Origin: Ailanthus altissimus
Taxonomy: Eukaryota > Streptophyta > Magnoliopsida > Sapindales > Simaroubaceae
Direction: 5' to 3'
DNA length: 64,000 nucleotides
Assembly: GCA_946807835.1 (NCBI GenBank)
Contig: OX327697.1
Location: forward strand, 6,959,001-7,023,000
The notes under the pieces are model-generated. The model was not told the origin of the DNA and did no database searches. It saw only the letters and a list, made by a program, of their open reading frames with translations. Of this stretch, positions 12,717 through 24,873 are shown piece after piece. Made by a program: the position numbers and the translations under genes. How positions within the stretch are numbered: the first letter of the stretch is position 1; the number at the start of each line of letters is the position of its first letter.

Positions 12717-13660
12717 TGGCTCATTTCATCATGTGCTAAGACCATCGATACCTCAAAACTAGTAAAGTTATTCTTTTCGGAGAGTAGTCGGTTGCATGAA
12801 TTACCAGTTATTATAGTATCTCACATAGATGTTAGGTTTGTGAGCTAATTTTGAAAGACATTTTATAACTTTTTGGTACCACACTAATGGTTAAATTGAA
12901 TTAAAGTTTGGGAGATTTGTTGCATTGCTTAGTAGGTGGTTAATAAACTTGAAGCCTGGGACCTTTTTCTCCCTATGGCCCAATTTGCCTATAATAACGT
13001 TGTTCATAGATCCATTGGTACAAGTCCCTTCATGATTATTAATGGCCTTTCTCCTTAACAGCCTATTGGTCTTGTACCTCTATTACTATATTTTCGTCCA
13101 TGTGATTTTGCTACTGATTTTGCTCATCACATGGACGAAAATATAGAATTTGAAGAAGTTAAAAAAAAATGCTCTAAGTAATAAAAATTATAAACTTTCT
13201 ACTGATGCAAATTGTCGGCACCTAGAATTTGAAGAGGGTGAATATATCATGGTTTGCCTCTATCCTGAACGATTTCCTAAACATTCAAATAACAAATTAG
13301 ATGCTCTCACCCGCAGTCTCTTTTTTGTCCTTAAAAGGCTCAAATCTAATGCTTATCTACTTGATTTGTTATTAGATTTGACTATTTGTCCAGTATTTAA
13401 TGTGGCAAATTTGTTTCCCTACCGAGGCATTTTGAAGCCTTCAGTGGTTTCTTCTGATATTTCTACAGGTTTACCAGCGCTACCCACACCTGGCCCATAT
13501 CTTTCTTGCACCCGTTGATGAGATATGTGTTATCTTGGATGATGAGTTCTTGACTTCCTCTGATGGGGTTTTGAGACGTTTCTTGATTCGTTGGTGGATC
13601 ATCCAAAGACGATACTTGGATTCTAAAAGAAGAGCTTCAATGTGTTGCTCCTGATTTAAT
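12717..13660 (+). pseudogene. Chromovirus integrase and chromodomain relic
   Basis: The integrase core begins at 'MAHFI' (12717) and runs, with stops, through an 'RSIGTS'-like region. An intact stretch at 13150-13518 covers the integrase C-terminal module (EFEEGEYIMVCLYPERFP, then FNVANLFPYRG). A chromodomain remnant follows at about 13510-13600 (LDDEFLTSSDGVLRRFL). The order and motifs are those of plant chromoviruses. A perfect inverted repeat at 13086-13146 sits inside this reading frame. Confidence 0.75.
13086..13146. repeat. Perfect 21-bp inverted repeat with 19-nt loop
   Basis: Arms at 13086-13106 and 13126-13146 are exact reverse complements (ctatattttcg...gtgat and atcac...cgaaaatatag). 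The loop is tttgctactgattttgctc. The hairpin lies within integrase-derived sequence. Confidence 0.95.
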
Positions 13661-13716
13661 TACTTCTTATTTGTTGCAACATTCGCATGAGTCGCGTTCT
13701 CCCCGATCGAGGGAAT

Positions 13717-14040
13717 TGATGTAGGACATCATGCGCTTTTACGCGCATATGTTAGATGTAAAAGGAAGAACTATATTGGTTTTAGGGTTGTGTTTCCTTT
13801 TTAAGTTGTGATTGATTGATTAGGACCTTTCCTTTTTAAGTTGTGTTTGATTTCTTAGTTTATTAATTGAGTTGAGGAATTCATTACCATATTAACCTTT
13901 GATTTAACGCTCTATAAAGAGGGCTTGGTTGTACCTTTTTTTTAGACTATAATAATAATTTTGATCCATTTCTCCCTAATTCTTTCAATTGTTCTTTTCT
14001 TTAAATCTCTTTCCTATAGTTTTCTTTCTCTGGTTTCACA
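13717..14040 (+). repeat. Probable 3' LTR of the chromovirus
   Basis: The sequence starts after a purine-rich 'gatcgagggaattga' with TGATGTAGGAC, contains a TATA-like 'ctctataaagaggg' near 13910, and may end at TTTCACA (14040). No second copy is available to confirm the ends. 14041-14450 holds no recognisable gene. Confidence 0.45.
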
Positions 14041-14519
14041 TTAAAAACTCTTACAAAAATTAATATTTTAAGAAGATCCAAAGGCATAAAAGAAGAAAAA
14101 TCAATTGATGATCGAGTAGTTTGCTGACTTAAGCTAATAGTTTTGTTACAATATACATCGAAATTTTTGCACGTAATTTCTTTTCCCATATTTAGGGCAA
14201 TGCTTTTAGGGATGTTATTATAAGGCATAAGGACAATTTAGTCTCTCGAGTTAGATTTAAAATACTTAATTTTGTCTTAATCTATAAATTTATTTTGTTA
14301 ATTTAAATAGAATAGGAACATTTTAATCTAATTACACACAATTATCTTAACACGTGTCATAATATAAAATTAAATACTTATATTTATATTATATTAATAA
14401 AAAAACCTAAAATCTAAGTCAGTCACCAAAACAATGCTGCCACCGTTCGCGACATTTTTGAGGTGGTCCGGTGATTGTTAGTTAGAGTGAAGAAAATTTC
14501 AAACTCAAAATCTCTCAAT

Positions 14520-17500
14520 CTACGCAATGGTTGTGATGGTTTTGTCAACGGAGTGCCAAAATAGGATAAATGAGTTGTTTGGGGGAGTAGTCACCATAAC
14601 ACTATCAAAATATTGTTGGACTGGCATATCAAAGTGAATACTTATCGATGAGAATTGCATTCAGTTAATAGAGACACTAACCAACTCAAGTTTGTAGTTA
14701 CATTTGCAATTGCTTGATATTTTGATTCACAGCTGAACCTAGAAACAACTGTGTGTTTCTTGAAAGACCGTGATATTAAATTATCTCCAAAGAAAATACA
14801 GTAGCCTTCTATAGATTTTCTATCAACTGTGTCACAACCTTAATCTACATCACTAAATGCTATCAAGATTAGTTGCTGATTTGTAGAAAATAATAGTAAG
14901 CCATGATCAACAATTCATTGAGATATCTTAAAAGTCTCTTGCATGCTTTCGAGTTTACATTTAAATATTTTTCTATGACCTAACTTAGTTTGTCACTGAA
15001 GAACCTATTCAAAACCTGGTAATTGTTAAATATTATATTGCACTTACTGTACTTCTATACAATTTCTGATAAAGAAATTCATCACCAAGTTTGTCATCAA
15101 AAATGTTTTCAAGCTTCTACCTTGTAACCATTGGTGTACCACAACCATTTGTTTGACTCATATTTGTCTTTTTCAACAAATCATGAATATACTTAGTTTG
15201 AGAAATTTTCATACCTATATTGTCTCTTGTGACTTTTATTCCAAGAAAATAATGTAAGAGTCCCAAATTTTTTAGTGTAAAATATGTATTCAGATTTTGT
15301 ATAACTTGATTTATCGTTGAGAAATCATTATCTGTCACCAAAATATCATTAATATAGACAAGTACATAAACTAAGTAATTATCTTTGTTTTGTGTGAACA
15401 AAGTAGAATTTAACATAGAATTTTGCAATCCAATCCTAAAAGGTGCTTTTTTTAATTTTTTAAACCAAGCACTATGAGCTTGTTTGAATCCATTCAAACT
15501 TTCTTCAGTTTAGAAACATGAAAAAGTTTGCTAGAATCTATGAAGCCTTTAGGTTGAGGCATATACCTATCTTCTTGTAGATAACCATTAAGAAAGAAAT
15601 TAATTATATCAATTTGCCTAACTTTCTAATTATTCATGACTGCCAAGGTGAGTACAACTCCCACCGTTGTTGTCTTAGCTATAGGACAAAAAGTTTTAAA
15701 GTAATTTATTCTAGCCACTTCATGAAAGCCTTTTGCTACCAAATAAAACTTATACCTTTTTATGGTACCATCAGAATTATATTTAATTCTAAATACCTAT
15801 TTATTTTTAATAGAGTTTTGTTGATCTAAAGAAGGAACCAAGTCCCAAGATCTTCACGAGTGCTTGAAATTTAGCTATCATAACTTGCTTTCAATTTTCA
15901 TCTTGCAAGGCTATCTCGGCATTAGTAGGAACATCAAGGAGACTAAAACAGTTGGATTTTTTGTGCCTAAGTAAGTTTTAGGCTTGAATATTCCTGCGTT
16001 TGCTTATGTAATTGTTGGATCGGTTGGTTATAGTCTAAGTAGAGGGCCAATATTATTGCTTATAGGCATTGGTGAAGTAGAAAGTTCTGGTGAATTATCA
16101 AAATATGTAGTTGGTAAACTTAGATCAGGTGGTGATAAATCTTGAACAGGTGTTGTTAATGGTAAGAGACTAGAATTTTAGGATACCTAATATTGGTGTA
16201 GAAGGTGTTGTAGAATCTGAAACTATTCTCTTAAGCATATATATATTGTTGCGGAATAAATAATATTTCTAGATACACTAGCAAGTTGGGGAAATAAGTT
16301 TTTAAACTTAGGTAAAACACTATAGGAAATGTTGGGCACAACTTTGGTCCAAAAATGGGATCATATTTAAAAGGCAGTTCTGACTCATGAAAAATAATAT
16401 AGGTAGCTATGTAAACCTTCTTGAATTAACTTAAACATTTATAACTTTAGTGAAACTGACTATATCCTATTAAAATAAACTTAGTACTTTTGAAGTAAAG
16501 CTTATTTTTATTTTAAGGTTGAAGAAAATGATAACAAGTGCATCCAAACACTTTAGGGAACGTACAATCTAGTTTGAATTTGAATAGTTCTTGAAATGGA
16601 GACATATTTGATAAGATTAGGGTTGGCATTCTAATGATGAAAAATGATGTTGTGTCTATGGCTTCCTAGTAATAATTCAGTGGCATGGTAGTATAAGAAA
16701 ATAGAGCCAAGGAAGTCTCTAAAAGATGCTTATTTTTCATTCAAGTTTTCCATTTTAATGATAAATGTATGGACAGGGATGTCAGAAGAAGATTCCTTGT
16801 TTAAGAAATGAATGTAGAGGTCCAAGTATTTTATATGCATTTGATTTTGTATTTCAAACTATTTTTCAACAAAGATTTTAAATTGAGTAAAGATTGAAGT
16901 TGTTTCAAATTTTACTGTCATAGAATATACCCAAGTGTACCTAGTGTAATCATCTAAAAAGCTTAATTTTATTGAATTGAGAAATCTCTTCATAGTCATT
17001 CAATAGTAGCTTCATTACATGTAAACTAGGATCTCCTAATTTAAGATGAAGTAACTCAAACTTACTCAAAGACTTTTGTTTTTATCTAATCTTAACATTA
17101 ACTCTGACTATAGGATAGAAGAGACTTCTTTATTAACTTTAGCTGAAAGAGATATTGGTTTGGAACTGTTGTGCACCTTTAGAAGAAACATCCTTTTCTT
17201 GAATGTTACACCTCAAAAAGTCAATTCTTAATTGATCCTTTCCGCAACACCATTCCTTCCCTCTTCTTCTTGATCAGCCATTGATTTTTATGCATTTGAA
17301 CAAAAATACAATTATTAGAAACAACTTTGAAATACTTGTAAACCTTTTGGTAATTCTAGGAACAAATAGAGTTTGCTTTAATATTAAATATTGTGAGTTA
17401 TGTGATATAGGTAAGAAATATTCAATCCCAATTCGAGAGTCACTATGCTAGAGGAATTTTTCAAAGTGATTTTGTTGTTGGTGTCAACAACATTTGTTGA

Positions 17501-17526
17501 GGAACTTAAGTTTTGTTAATTGGCCA
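14520..17526 (-). pseudogene. Copia B pol with recognisable RT
   Basis: The open stretch at 15497-15117 (126 codons) is the C-terminal half of copia reverse transcriptase: GFKQAHSAWFKKL, then VYINDILVT and LHYFLGIKVTRD. The catalytic YVDD-type motif reads YIND here, with the first aspartate changed. Downstream, 14860-14640 gives the RNase H region with SKKHTVVS-like sequence. Upstream to 17200 is decayed integrase, then protease-like sequence at about 17500-17250. It encodes no functional enzyme. Confidence 0.8.
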
Positions 17527-17728
17527 TGGAAAAACAGAGAAAGAAATTGAAGAAGGATCGAAGAAGTTTCTCTAATAATAAGAAAAAAACTAAAATATTG
17601 AAGTATTTAGTTTAGTATCTTCTCTATATCCATAATCTCAATACATTGCATATTCATATACACATAACAGTAATGTATTTACATTGATCTTAACCATTGG
17701 TAGCAGAAATCTATATACATATTATAAA

Positions 17729-17733
17729 AGATT
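17729..17733. other. Left target-site duplication AGATT of the Tat element
   Basis: AGATT immediately precedes TG at 17734 and recurs at 41564-41568 directly after CA at 41563. Confidence 0.8.
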
Positions 17734-18530
17734 TGAAGTTCCCAATTTCAAGAACCTTGAGAACTTACTTTCGTACCCTTGGCTTTTTGAAAGAATTTTG
17801 AGAATGGTCAGTCTTCTACCTTTGAATGATTCTAGAAACGTTTTAGAATAAGGTCGTCCTCTTATAAGAAAAATATTCTAATGCTCAAGTTAGTAACAGA
17901 GAGAGAAATTTAGTGCGGCGTGTGGGGAGTGTTTAGCAAGCAAGCAAGATGTTATTACTTTTTCAATATTTGGATGCTCTCGGAGATTATTCAAAAATCT
18001 CAAGAGCGCTTCTAGGGTTCTTTGCTATACTTTCTATAATTTTCTAATGACCTTAAGTTGTGAATTTTATTTGTTTATATAGTATGTAGAGTCTAATCTG
18101 TTTAAGAATTGTAATAGCACTGTTTCTGTACAATTGCTTATTTTAATTAATTATGTTCTCTTTTAGGGAAGTTAAATAAGGATTCTTTTAGTTTATAAGA
18201 TTAATCAATCATGCGATAAAGAGTAATTGATAAGGAATAATCATAAAGAGAATATAATTCAAACCTTACTCAAGTTCCGTATATATTTTCAACTAGGAAA
18301 ACATAAGGGAAGCTTGAGTTTGAATCAGACTTCTTTCTTGTATTTGGATTCTGATTCTTTCTCTTTAAAGGGTATCATGGTAATTACGATCTTTGTGAGC
18401 CATTGTTTCAATCTAACAGTTCACCTACCCTTGTCAGTTTCAACTTCTTAAATTGAGCTTTTTTTATTTAATGACTCTTTTAATTAGGCTTGTAGGATGT
18501 GTTGGGCTTTTTTTAGTTATAAGCCCAACA
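17734..18530 (-). repeat. 3' LTR of the Tat element
   Basis: It starts TGAAGTTCCC and ends AAGCCCAACA. It aligns over most of its length with 41208-41563, but the right copy has lost about 400 bp after the 'gcttctag' region. A hairpin of the words GTTGGGCTT and AAGCCCAAC lies at 18501-18529. Confidence 0.8.
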
Positions 18531-18531
18531 A

Positions 18532-18547
18532 ATGCCCCATTCCCCCC
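18532..18547 (-). other. Polypurine tract of the Tat element
   Basis: The minus strand reads GGGGGGAATGGGGCA just before the 3' LTR start TGTTGGGC. This is the expected position for a plus-strand primer in a minus-oriented element. Confidence 0.75.
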
Positions 18548-18889
18548 TATAAATGAAGGAGTATCATCTTTTATAAAGAAATATTTTGGATGCACTTCTT
18601 CGTTTGAACAGATTTCAAACCAATTAATAAGAGTCACATCACTTTATATGAAAAGATCTCTGCTATCATTTTATTTATTACTCTTTTGCAAAAATTGTTC
18701 ACCTTTAGGAAACGTTCCACGTCTCTTGAACGAACACATTGCTTTCTTTAAGTAAGTATAAATAAAGGACTATTGCCCTATCTTTTCTTCACTTTACTAT
18801 TGAGATTTCTCTTTTTAAAGCAGAAATTTTAAACTTGTTCTCTACTTTTCGATTCCTATTTGCTTGAACTATAGGAAAGGATATAAGTA

Positions 18890-21800
18890 CGCTCTCCATC
18901 ACAGAACCCAAAAAAGATTACGCCATCATGAAAGGCATTGATATATGGGTTTTACAAAGAGAAGACCCCTACAGGGAACCTTAAACTATGTTGAAAGAAG
19001 AACTCCCTTTGTTTTGATAGCATTTAAAATGCTTTTGGTTTTTTATTTCTTTACTTATCTTGGAGTTTCTTCATTTCACTGGTCTCTCTCCCCTTCAAAT
19101 TCATCCCAATGACTTTCACTTACTCCAAGACGTTTCGATCCCGAACCACATGATGAATCCTTCTTATTGCTTACCTTTACACGATATCTTTATAACTTAT
19201 AACCTTATATGCCCCAAACAAAACTATTTTTAACAACTAAGGGGCTAGAAATAACTTTTTGAAGATTTTAAAGGGAAGCGCTATAGTTATCAGTGGGAAA
19301 TGGACACAACCGTCACTTCTTTTTGAGCTAAATACTGCCTTTTGAGGTGAATACTTCCTTCGAGTCATATCACTAAAGGACAACTCTTTCTCTCCCTTTA
19401 ATCCCAAGGAGGGAATGTTTCTTGAAGAAGTTTTTCTGGAACCATCTTGTCAACCATAGACATATCTACACTCCTAAGGTGTTGCAGAAGTTCTAGAAGT
19501 TGTTCAGGGTTCGCTTTTTGCCCTAAGCCATTACCCTATATGAGGTTTTCTGGATACTTACCCTATTAAACCTAAGTATCAAGGTTGAAATACCTTTGTT
19601 TAACATCGCGGGGTTCCGTCATAGAGTAACACGGTTGAAATTCCTCAATCTTATCTATAGTTCTTTCTAGATATCAATAAGTATTGCATTTAGTATTGGA
19701 ATCCTATGTTTCCAGATTTGTGTATTTTTTTTAATACATATGTTCTTTGGCGATGGCTCGTGTTGAGTCCATTCAGATATTACATAAAGGGGAAGATCTG
19801 GACTTCAAAGTGTCAAACTATCCCATAGAGGTTGGGCAAAGCTCAGGTGCTACTGTCCTAGTGGATCTGGTTATTCAGAAATGTCTGCTCAAGGTCCTCA
19901 TGCAGAACCGTCTTTTCTACACGCTAATATGAAACCAGTTATCCTTGCTCACGATGTTCCTATTCCTTCTTATCCATATTAAAGGAAGAGAAAGACAAGC
20001 AATGTCTTATTTTCTTGGTCTTCTTTCTATTTTTTTACTATGGCTCCTTATTCTGTTATTTTCTAATTTCAACCCTTCAATTGTTTATAGAGGAATTACC
20101 TGACATGTTTTTAAGCCTATTTTCTCCACGGAATTCTCAAAAGAAAAGAAAAAGGAACCATTAGTAGGGTTGAGGCTCCCTCAAAACAAATTAGAGGGGA
20201 GGAGATGTCTGCAAGTAACTCTCGTACTCAAATAAAAGTTCCAGTGGCATAGAAGTGTTGGTGGGATTCACATCATGTGGGTCTATGAGCTAATTTATAA
20301 TTTTATAAAAATTATGGACTTCTATGAAATTAGCCATGAAATGAGCTGACTGAAATTTTTTATAAGTGCACAGTACCACCGTGTTTAACTAATTTTGGTG
20401 AGAAGTATTTTATGGAATGCATAATCAAAAAACAGAGAAGAACGAGAGAAAGAAGAAAAAAGAAAACTTAGGGTTTTAGTTTTTTCTTTGATGATTGGAT
20501 GTCAATTTGAGCTCCGATTTTGCTCCAATTGTGAAGGTGAGTTCCCAACATCTTGCTCTACACTTCTATCAAATTTGATTTTTGATTTAGCCTCTGATTT
20601 AGTATTATCTAATAAATTTATATTTAAGAAGAATTTGTTAGATTCTTTGTTGTTGAGTCAAGATTAATATTTTTAATGTTATGGTGAGCCTCTAGTGTAA
20701 TTCTAGAGAGGATATTGTTGTAATTCCATTATTGTTACATAGTGAAAGTGTTGATACCGAACTACGGTCCCGTGATTTTTCTCGAATTAGATTTTTTACG
20801 TAAAAATTTAATGTTCATTGTGATTGATTGTGATTTATATTTGTGGTAATATTATTTTACTAATTATTATAATACATAGCCTATTTTAATAACAAAAAAT
20901 AAAAAAAATTATTTCGATTGTATAATATTTTGTGTTCTTTCCAAATTCAAACAAGAAGTCTATTGAGCCGACTTCTACGAGGTTACAAACGTCTCAGTGT
21001 CCACTATTTCCTCTGCAGAGGTTCCATTGACTAAGAAATTGGATATTATCCCTTCTCAGGAGGTTCCTCATAAGGAATGAGGTGGCGTAGAGCCCAAAAA
21101 AGTTCCAACTCGTGAGAAGGGTGTTGGAAGCGTCCAGGATGGCTTAGACCCTCAGGAGGAAACTAGTGCGGGCCTACCTACTGAAACTACTGGTGAGTCT
21201 GCTTTATAGCCTTCTACTTCGGGCCTTTCTGCTCCAAGACCTTCTGCCCCAAGTGAGCATTTTTCAGTTTGCTGAATTTCCATTCCCTTATAGTTTTCTT
21301 CTATTTTGTAAAGACCCTAACTCTTATAGTTTTCCCTTTTATAAGGAATCATTTGGTCTTTGATGCTTCGAACTTGTCTGAGGATACTGCCCCCTCTATT
21401 GGCATTGAAACAGAAAGAGGGGAGTCGTAAAGATGAGACGATTATTGATTTACTCGCCATATTAAGGCTAGGGAGTTCGCGCCTCTGTTTCCAAAGAATA
21501 GCGAAGAATTTGTCCAGGATAATACCATTCTCCATCTAGATGGTGAAAGCTTTGCAGCTGTGGTGGCGGGTTTATTCACCCGAGCAGACTGAAAAATAGT
21601 TCCGCCTAGAATAAGTGCGGAGGCGGGGTCCTTATCAGTTCTGCATCGTCCCTAAAGGTAAGGACCTACTTGTTATCTGTTTGATTCTATGTTTGTCTTA
21701 GAGTTTTACCTATCTTTTTATTGTGTAAGTAGTACAAGATAGCCTCTTTATGATGGAGGCATTCAGGCGGGAAGTGGAGGTAGCAAACAGAGAGATCAAG

Positions 21801-22546
21801 TGCCTCACCAAGCTAATGGCGAAAAAGGATGATGAGGAGGTGTTCCTCGAGGGAAGGAATCTGATCTCAATTTTAATATGAGTCGACTTGAGAAAGAGAA
21901 TAAAGAACATTGAGCTGAGGTTGAAGAATTTTGGAAAGGTTTCCAACTACGGCATGAGTTCGAACGATTGTCCAGAGAGTTGGAAGATGTGAGGAGGCTG
22001 AATGAGGAGACGTTGGTAGATCTTACTCAGATCCAATATGCCTTTGAGAGGAGTGAGGAGAAGGTTTCCTTCCTAGAGGGTGAGATAGAGAACTTCTTCC
22101 ATGGGAAGGTTATTTTGGAAGCGAGCTTGCTCATATTCATCGTGAGGAAGATTCTTGGGCAAAGATGAAGTCTCGCTTCTAAAGACAGTTGAAAATCCTG
22201 AAATCAGAGTTCATGCAAAAGTATCGTGAGTTAAAGGAAACAGCCAACCGAGTGACATCAGGTACTATTCTACTGAAGCACGTCGAGGACTAGGCTTCCT
22301 AGTTGGGAAGGGCGGTGGACAGCCTTCACTTAACGATAGAGGCATTGCAAAGGGACTATGCTTCGCTGCATTCAGAAAAGGTGGCTTTTGAGGTAGTGTG
22401 GCAGCGTAAACTGCCTATTGCCAAAGAAGTCTTTGATTGGGAAGTCAAGGTTATATTAGCTCGTGGCTTCTATCGTGGGATTCTGTTCTGTAGAGTTCCC
22501 ACTACCTATGGAATACTTTCGAAGGATGTTGATGCTTCTTGTGGCT
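18890..22546 (+). pseudogene. Antisense coiled-coil ORF (aORF) of the Tat element, 5' part
   Basis: On the strand opposite gag/pol, broken frames give a protein-like region. MARVESIQILHKGEDLDF starts at 19753, a low-complexity middle spans 20100-21500, and 21750-22546 is rich in Glu, Lys, Leu and Arg with a clear coiled-coil character (SRELEDVRRLNEETL at 21971; DSLHLTIEALQRDYASL at 22315). Antisense ORFs of this kind are reported in Tat-lineage elements and some carry the Pfam family called putative gypsy type transposon. That match is from memory and untested. The frame is cut by the Athila insertion at 22546 and resumes at 34956. Confidence 0.6.
20251..20958. mobile_element. Copia solo LTR with perfect target-site duplication
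   Basis: The LTR spans 20256-20953, starts TGTTGGTGGGATTCACATCA and ends CAAACA. It is flanked by AGAAG at 20251-20255 and 20954-20958. The 3' part contains the 'gaactacggtcccgtgattt' and 'gtgattgattgtgattt' words typical of plant copia LTRs. No internal region remains, so it arose by LTR-LTR recombination. It interrupts the antisense coiled-coil ORF. Confidence 0.9.
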
Positions 22547-24101
22547 TGATGAACACATGAAAATGCATGTTGTTAAGAGATTCAATCACCATTTAATGTC
22601 ACTAATTTTAGTGTTTTCTGTATTTTTAGCTTGAAATAAAGTGTTCTCCTTAAATTGTGATTAATGAATGTTATTTGGACAGGTTTAGGTAAACTGGACA
22701 TAACTCTCAATGTAGAAATCGAAATGAAGAAATTCTTGAACCTGGTGCAACATGACTCAATCTTACACAAATTTGAAGAATAGTGGAAAAGCCAAATCCA
22801 ACATGTTATGGGCCAAAAATTGAGATACAACAGAATCGGACTACAACTCTTACCCAGCTTGACCCAATTCACGTATTTGGACCGTATCTCACAAAATACG
22901 TACTCAATTGGTATAATTCTTGAAGCTGTAAATTTCTGACTTTACTATCAACAACTCGTATGTTTATGGTAAAGTCCAAATCAGCCGTTATCATGGACCA
23001 AATCGCATTGCAAATGGGTAAAATGGTTGTTGGCCGAATTCTGATGTATCTTTGGAATTTTGCTCATATCTCATTGAATACTCATCCAATTTGCATGAAA
23101 TCAGTGCCTATGGAAAGAAGAGTCAACATTATACAACTTTCATGTTGGCTGCAGAAGTTGAATTGATCATTTACATTATCAAAAATGTGCTGCAAGTGGA
23201 TACACGAGTTATTGACTTAAAATTATTGAAGATTGATGTCATCCATGACATATGTCCATTCATTGCCTATATAAGGAGACCCTTAGGACGTTTTTAATAG
23301 ATAATTTCTCTCTTCTTTTATTCTCATTAACATGTATTGTAATTTAGGCTAGAGTTCCTAGCAAGGCTAAGAGATGAACTTTTATGTGTAGTAAATCTAC
23401 TTCCATGCTTTGATTCGGTGTCAAGAGCTGTAAATGTTGTAAGTTTGGTTTTGATTAAACTCTTATCTATTTTATTTTCTATAATCCAGAGGTTATAATT
23501 CTCATGTCTCATATATGTTCAGTCATGCTTTTCTTATGTGATTCATGTTGATTTATAATTGTTACTGGTTATATTGTTTTATATGTTAATCTTTTACTGC
23601 AGTATTATCAATTTGATATATTGTCGATCTTGGATAACATGTAAGGGCAATAAATGTTTGATATTCAAGTTAATCTTTTACTGCAATATTGTCAAAATGA
23701 TATATTGTCGATCTTAGATAACTTGTATAAATAACATGATGTGTGTTAATGCTTGCAAAGAGTTTAACTAAATCAAATACATGTGTTATCAAATGTGCTA
23801 TATATTACATACCTTCCGATTGATTGTTTGGGATGTGAAACTTTCAGTTGAGTTATAAATATCGAATCAAAGTATAGAGTAGATTTATAAAGCATAATTG
23901 TGATTCTCAAAGCCTTACTTAAATCATCATAAGACATTTTCCTCAATTCATAGACAATTCTATCTCATCCGTTTAAATCAATTAACCCTTTGCTACTGCT
24001 TTAATATTTTACTTCACTAACCTATTTTGCCAAGAGCTTCCTCGTGGGATCGACACCTCAATCTATACTGCGATAGCCGCGTTATATTTTGAGCGTAAAC
24101 A
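22547..24101 (+). repeat. 5' LTR of the Athila-type element
   Basis: It starts TGATGAACACATG and ends GAGCGTAAACA, with the lineage-typical 'gtgggatcgacacc' near the end (24044). It contains the element promoter; 'ctatataagg' at 23268 is a plausible TATA box. Confidence 0.95.
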
Positions 24102-24107
24102 AAAATT

Positions 24108-24125
24108 TGGCGCCGTTGCCGGGGA
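24108..24125 (+). other. Primer-binding site, tRNA-Asp
   Basis: TGGCGCCGTTGCCGGGGA is the exact complement expected of a plant tRNA-Asp 3' end and is the usual primer-binding site of Athila-type elements. It starts seven bases after the LTR. Confidence 0.95.
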
Positions 24126-24230
24126 GGCACACTAAGCGAAAGTTGGTTGCGATTATAAATACTAAAGTGGTAACTTTGTATATTTTCTTTTCTTTGCAAA
24201 ATCTTAGTTTTATTTCCTTTGTTATTATTC

Positions 24231-24791
24231 ATGGTTGGTTCTACCACCTAATTTATTTTATTTTCTTTAGTTAATTTGTTATATTTTATATTATCTTAAT
24301 GGCTGGTTTTACCGTCTAATTAGTTTATTTTCTTTTATTTATTTATCGCACTTTATTTTCTTTAGTTTATTTATTGCACTTTTTTTTAATGGCTGGTTTT
24401 ACCGCCTAACTTTGTTCACTTTCTTTTATTTATTTATTGTACTTTATTTCTTTAGTTAATTTGTTGTATTTTCTTTTTATTTTGTGGCTGGTTCTACCGC
24501 CTAACTTAGTTTATTTATTTTTTATTGTACTTTATTTATTTATTGCACTTTTTTTTATTGCACTTTTTTTTATTGTACTTTATTTTCATTTTCTTTTACG
24601 TATTTATTGCACTTTATTTACTTTAGTTAACATGTTGTATTTTCTTTTTATGGCCGGTTCTACCGCCTAACCTTTTATTTATTTACTTATTGTATTTTCT
24701 TTTTATTATTTATTTATTGTACTTTTTTCGTATTTTATAGTCTTTTGTTTAGTTATTGTATTTATATTTCATGGTTGGTCTTACCACCTAA
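24231..24791 (+). repeat. Leader repeats, each holding a six-codon micro-ORF
   Basis: Six related 21-nt units occur at 24231-24251, 24299-24319, 24389-24409, 24484-24504, 24650-24670 and 24771-24791. In order they encode MVGSTT, MAGFTV, MAGFTA, VAGSTA (start codon changed to GTG), MAGSTA and MVGLTT, each followed by TAA. They are separated by T-rich 'ttatttattgcactttat' spacers of variable length. All lie between the primer-binding site and the gag-pol start, so on genomic RNA they would be upstream ORFs. Confidence 0.85.
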
Positions 24792-24873
24792 CTTATTTCT
24801 ATTTCTTGTTGTGTTTATTTCACTTCTTAATTTTCCTTAAGCATTTCTTTCCTAAAAATAAAAATTAGGATGT

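Larger units (their letters stand above)
7209..14040 (+). mobile_element. Decayed chromovirus (Ty3/gypsy) element, plus strand
   Basis: Gag, RT/RNase H, integrase, chromodomain and LTR remnants follow in canonical gypsy order, with many stops. Gag resumes after a foreign solo LTR at 7425-8756. Another insertion at about 11755-12716 separates RNase H from integrase. The left end lies against, or was cut by, the copia A LTR. A chromodomain-like tail (LDDEFLTSSDGVLRRFL near 13527) places it with chromoviruses. Confidence 0.75.
14450..17733 (-). mobile_element. Copia B relic (minus strand), main part
   Basis: In minus orientation, integrase, RT and RNase H remnants run from about 17200 to 14520. 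The gag N-terminus is near 17526 and the 5' LTR piece is at about 17575-17733. The element is interrupted by the Tat element. Its LTR resumes after the second AGATT at 41569 and ends with ...CTCCTAACA at 41682. Most of gag is missing and no 3' LTR is recognised at the left. Confidence 0.7.

Noticed and set aside
22582..23512. ORFs of 61-96 codons in the Athila LTR, repeated at 33431-34361
   Set aside because: They lie wholly in the LTRs, occur in both copies by descent and have no protein character.
24437..24670. 77-codon ORF in the Athila leader
   Set aside because: It is a Phe/Leu-rich translation of T-rich spacers; only the short repeated micro-ORFs look patterned.
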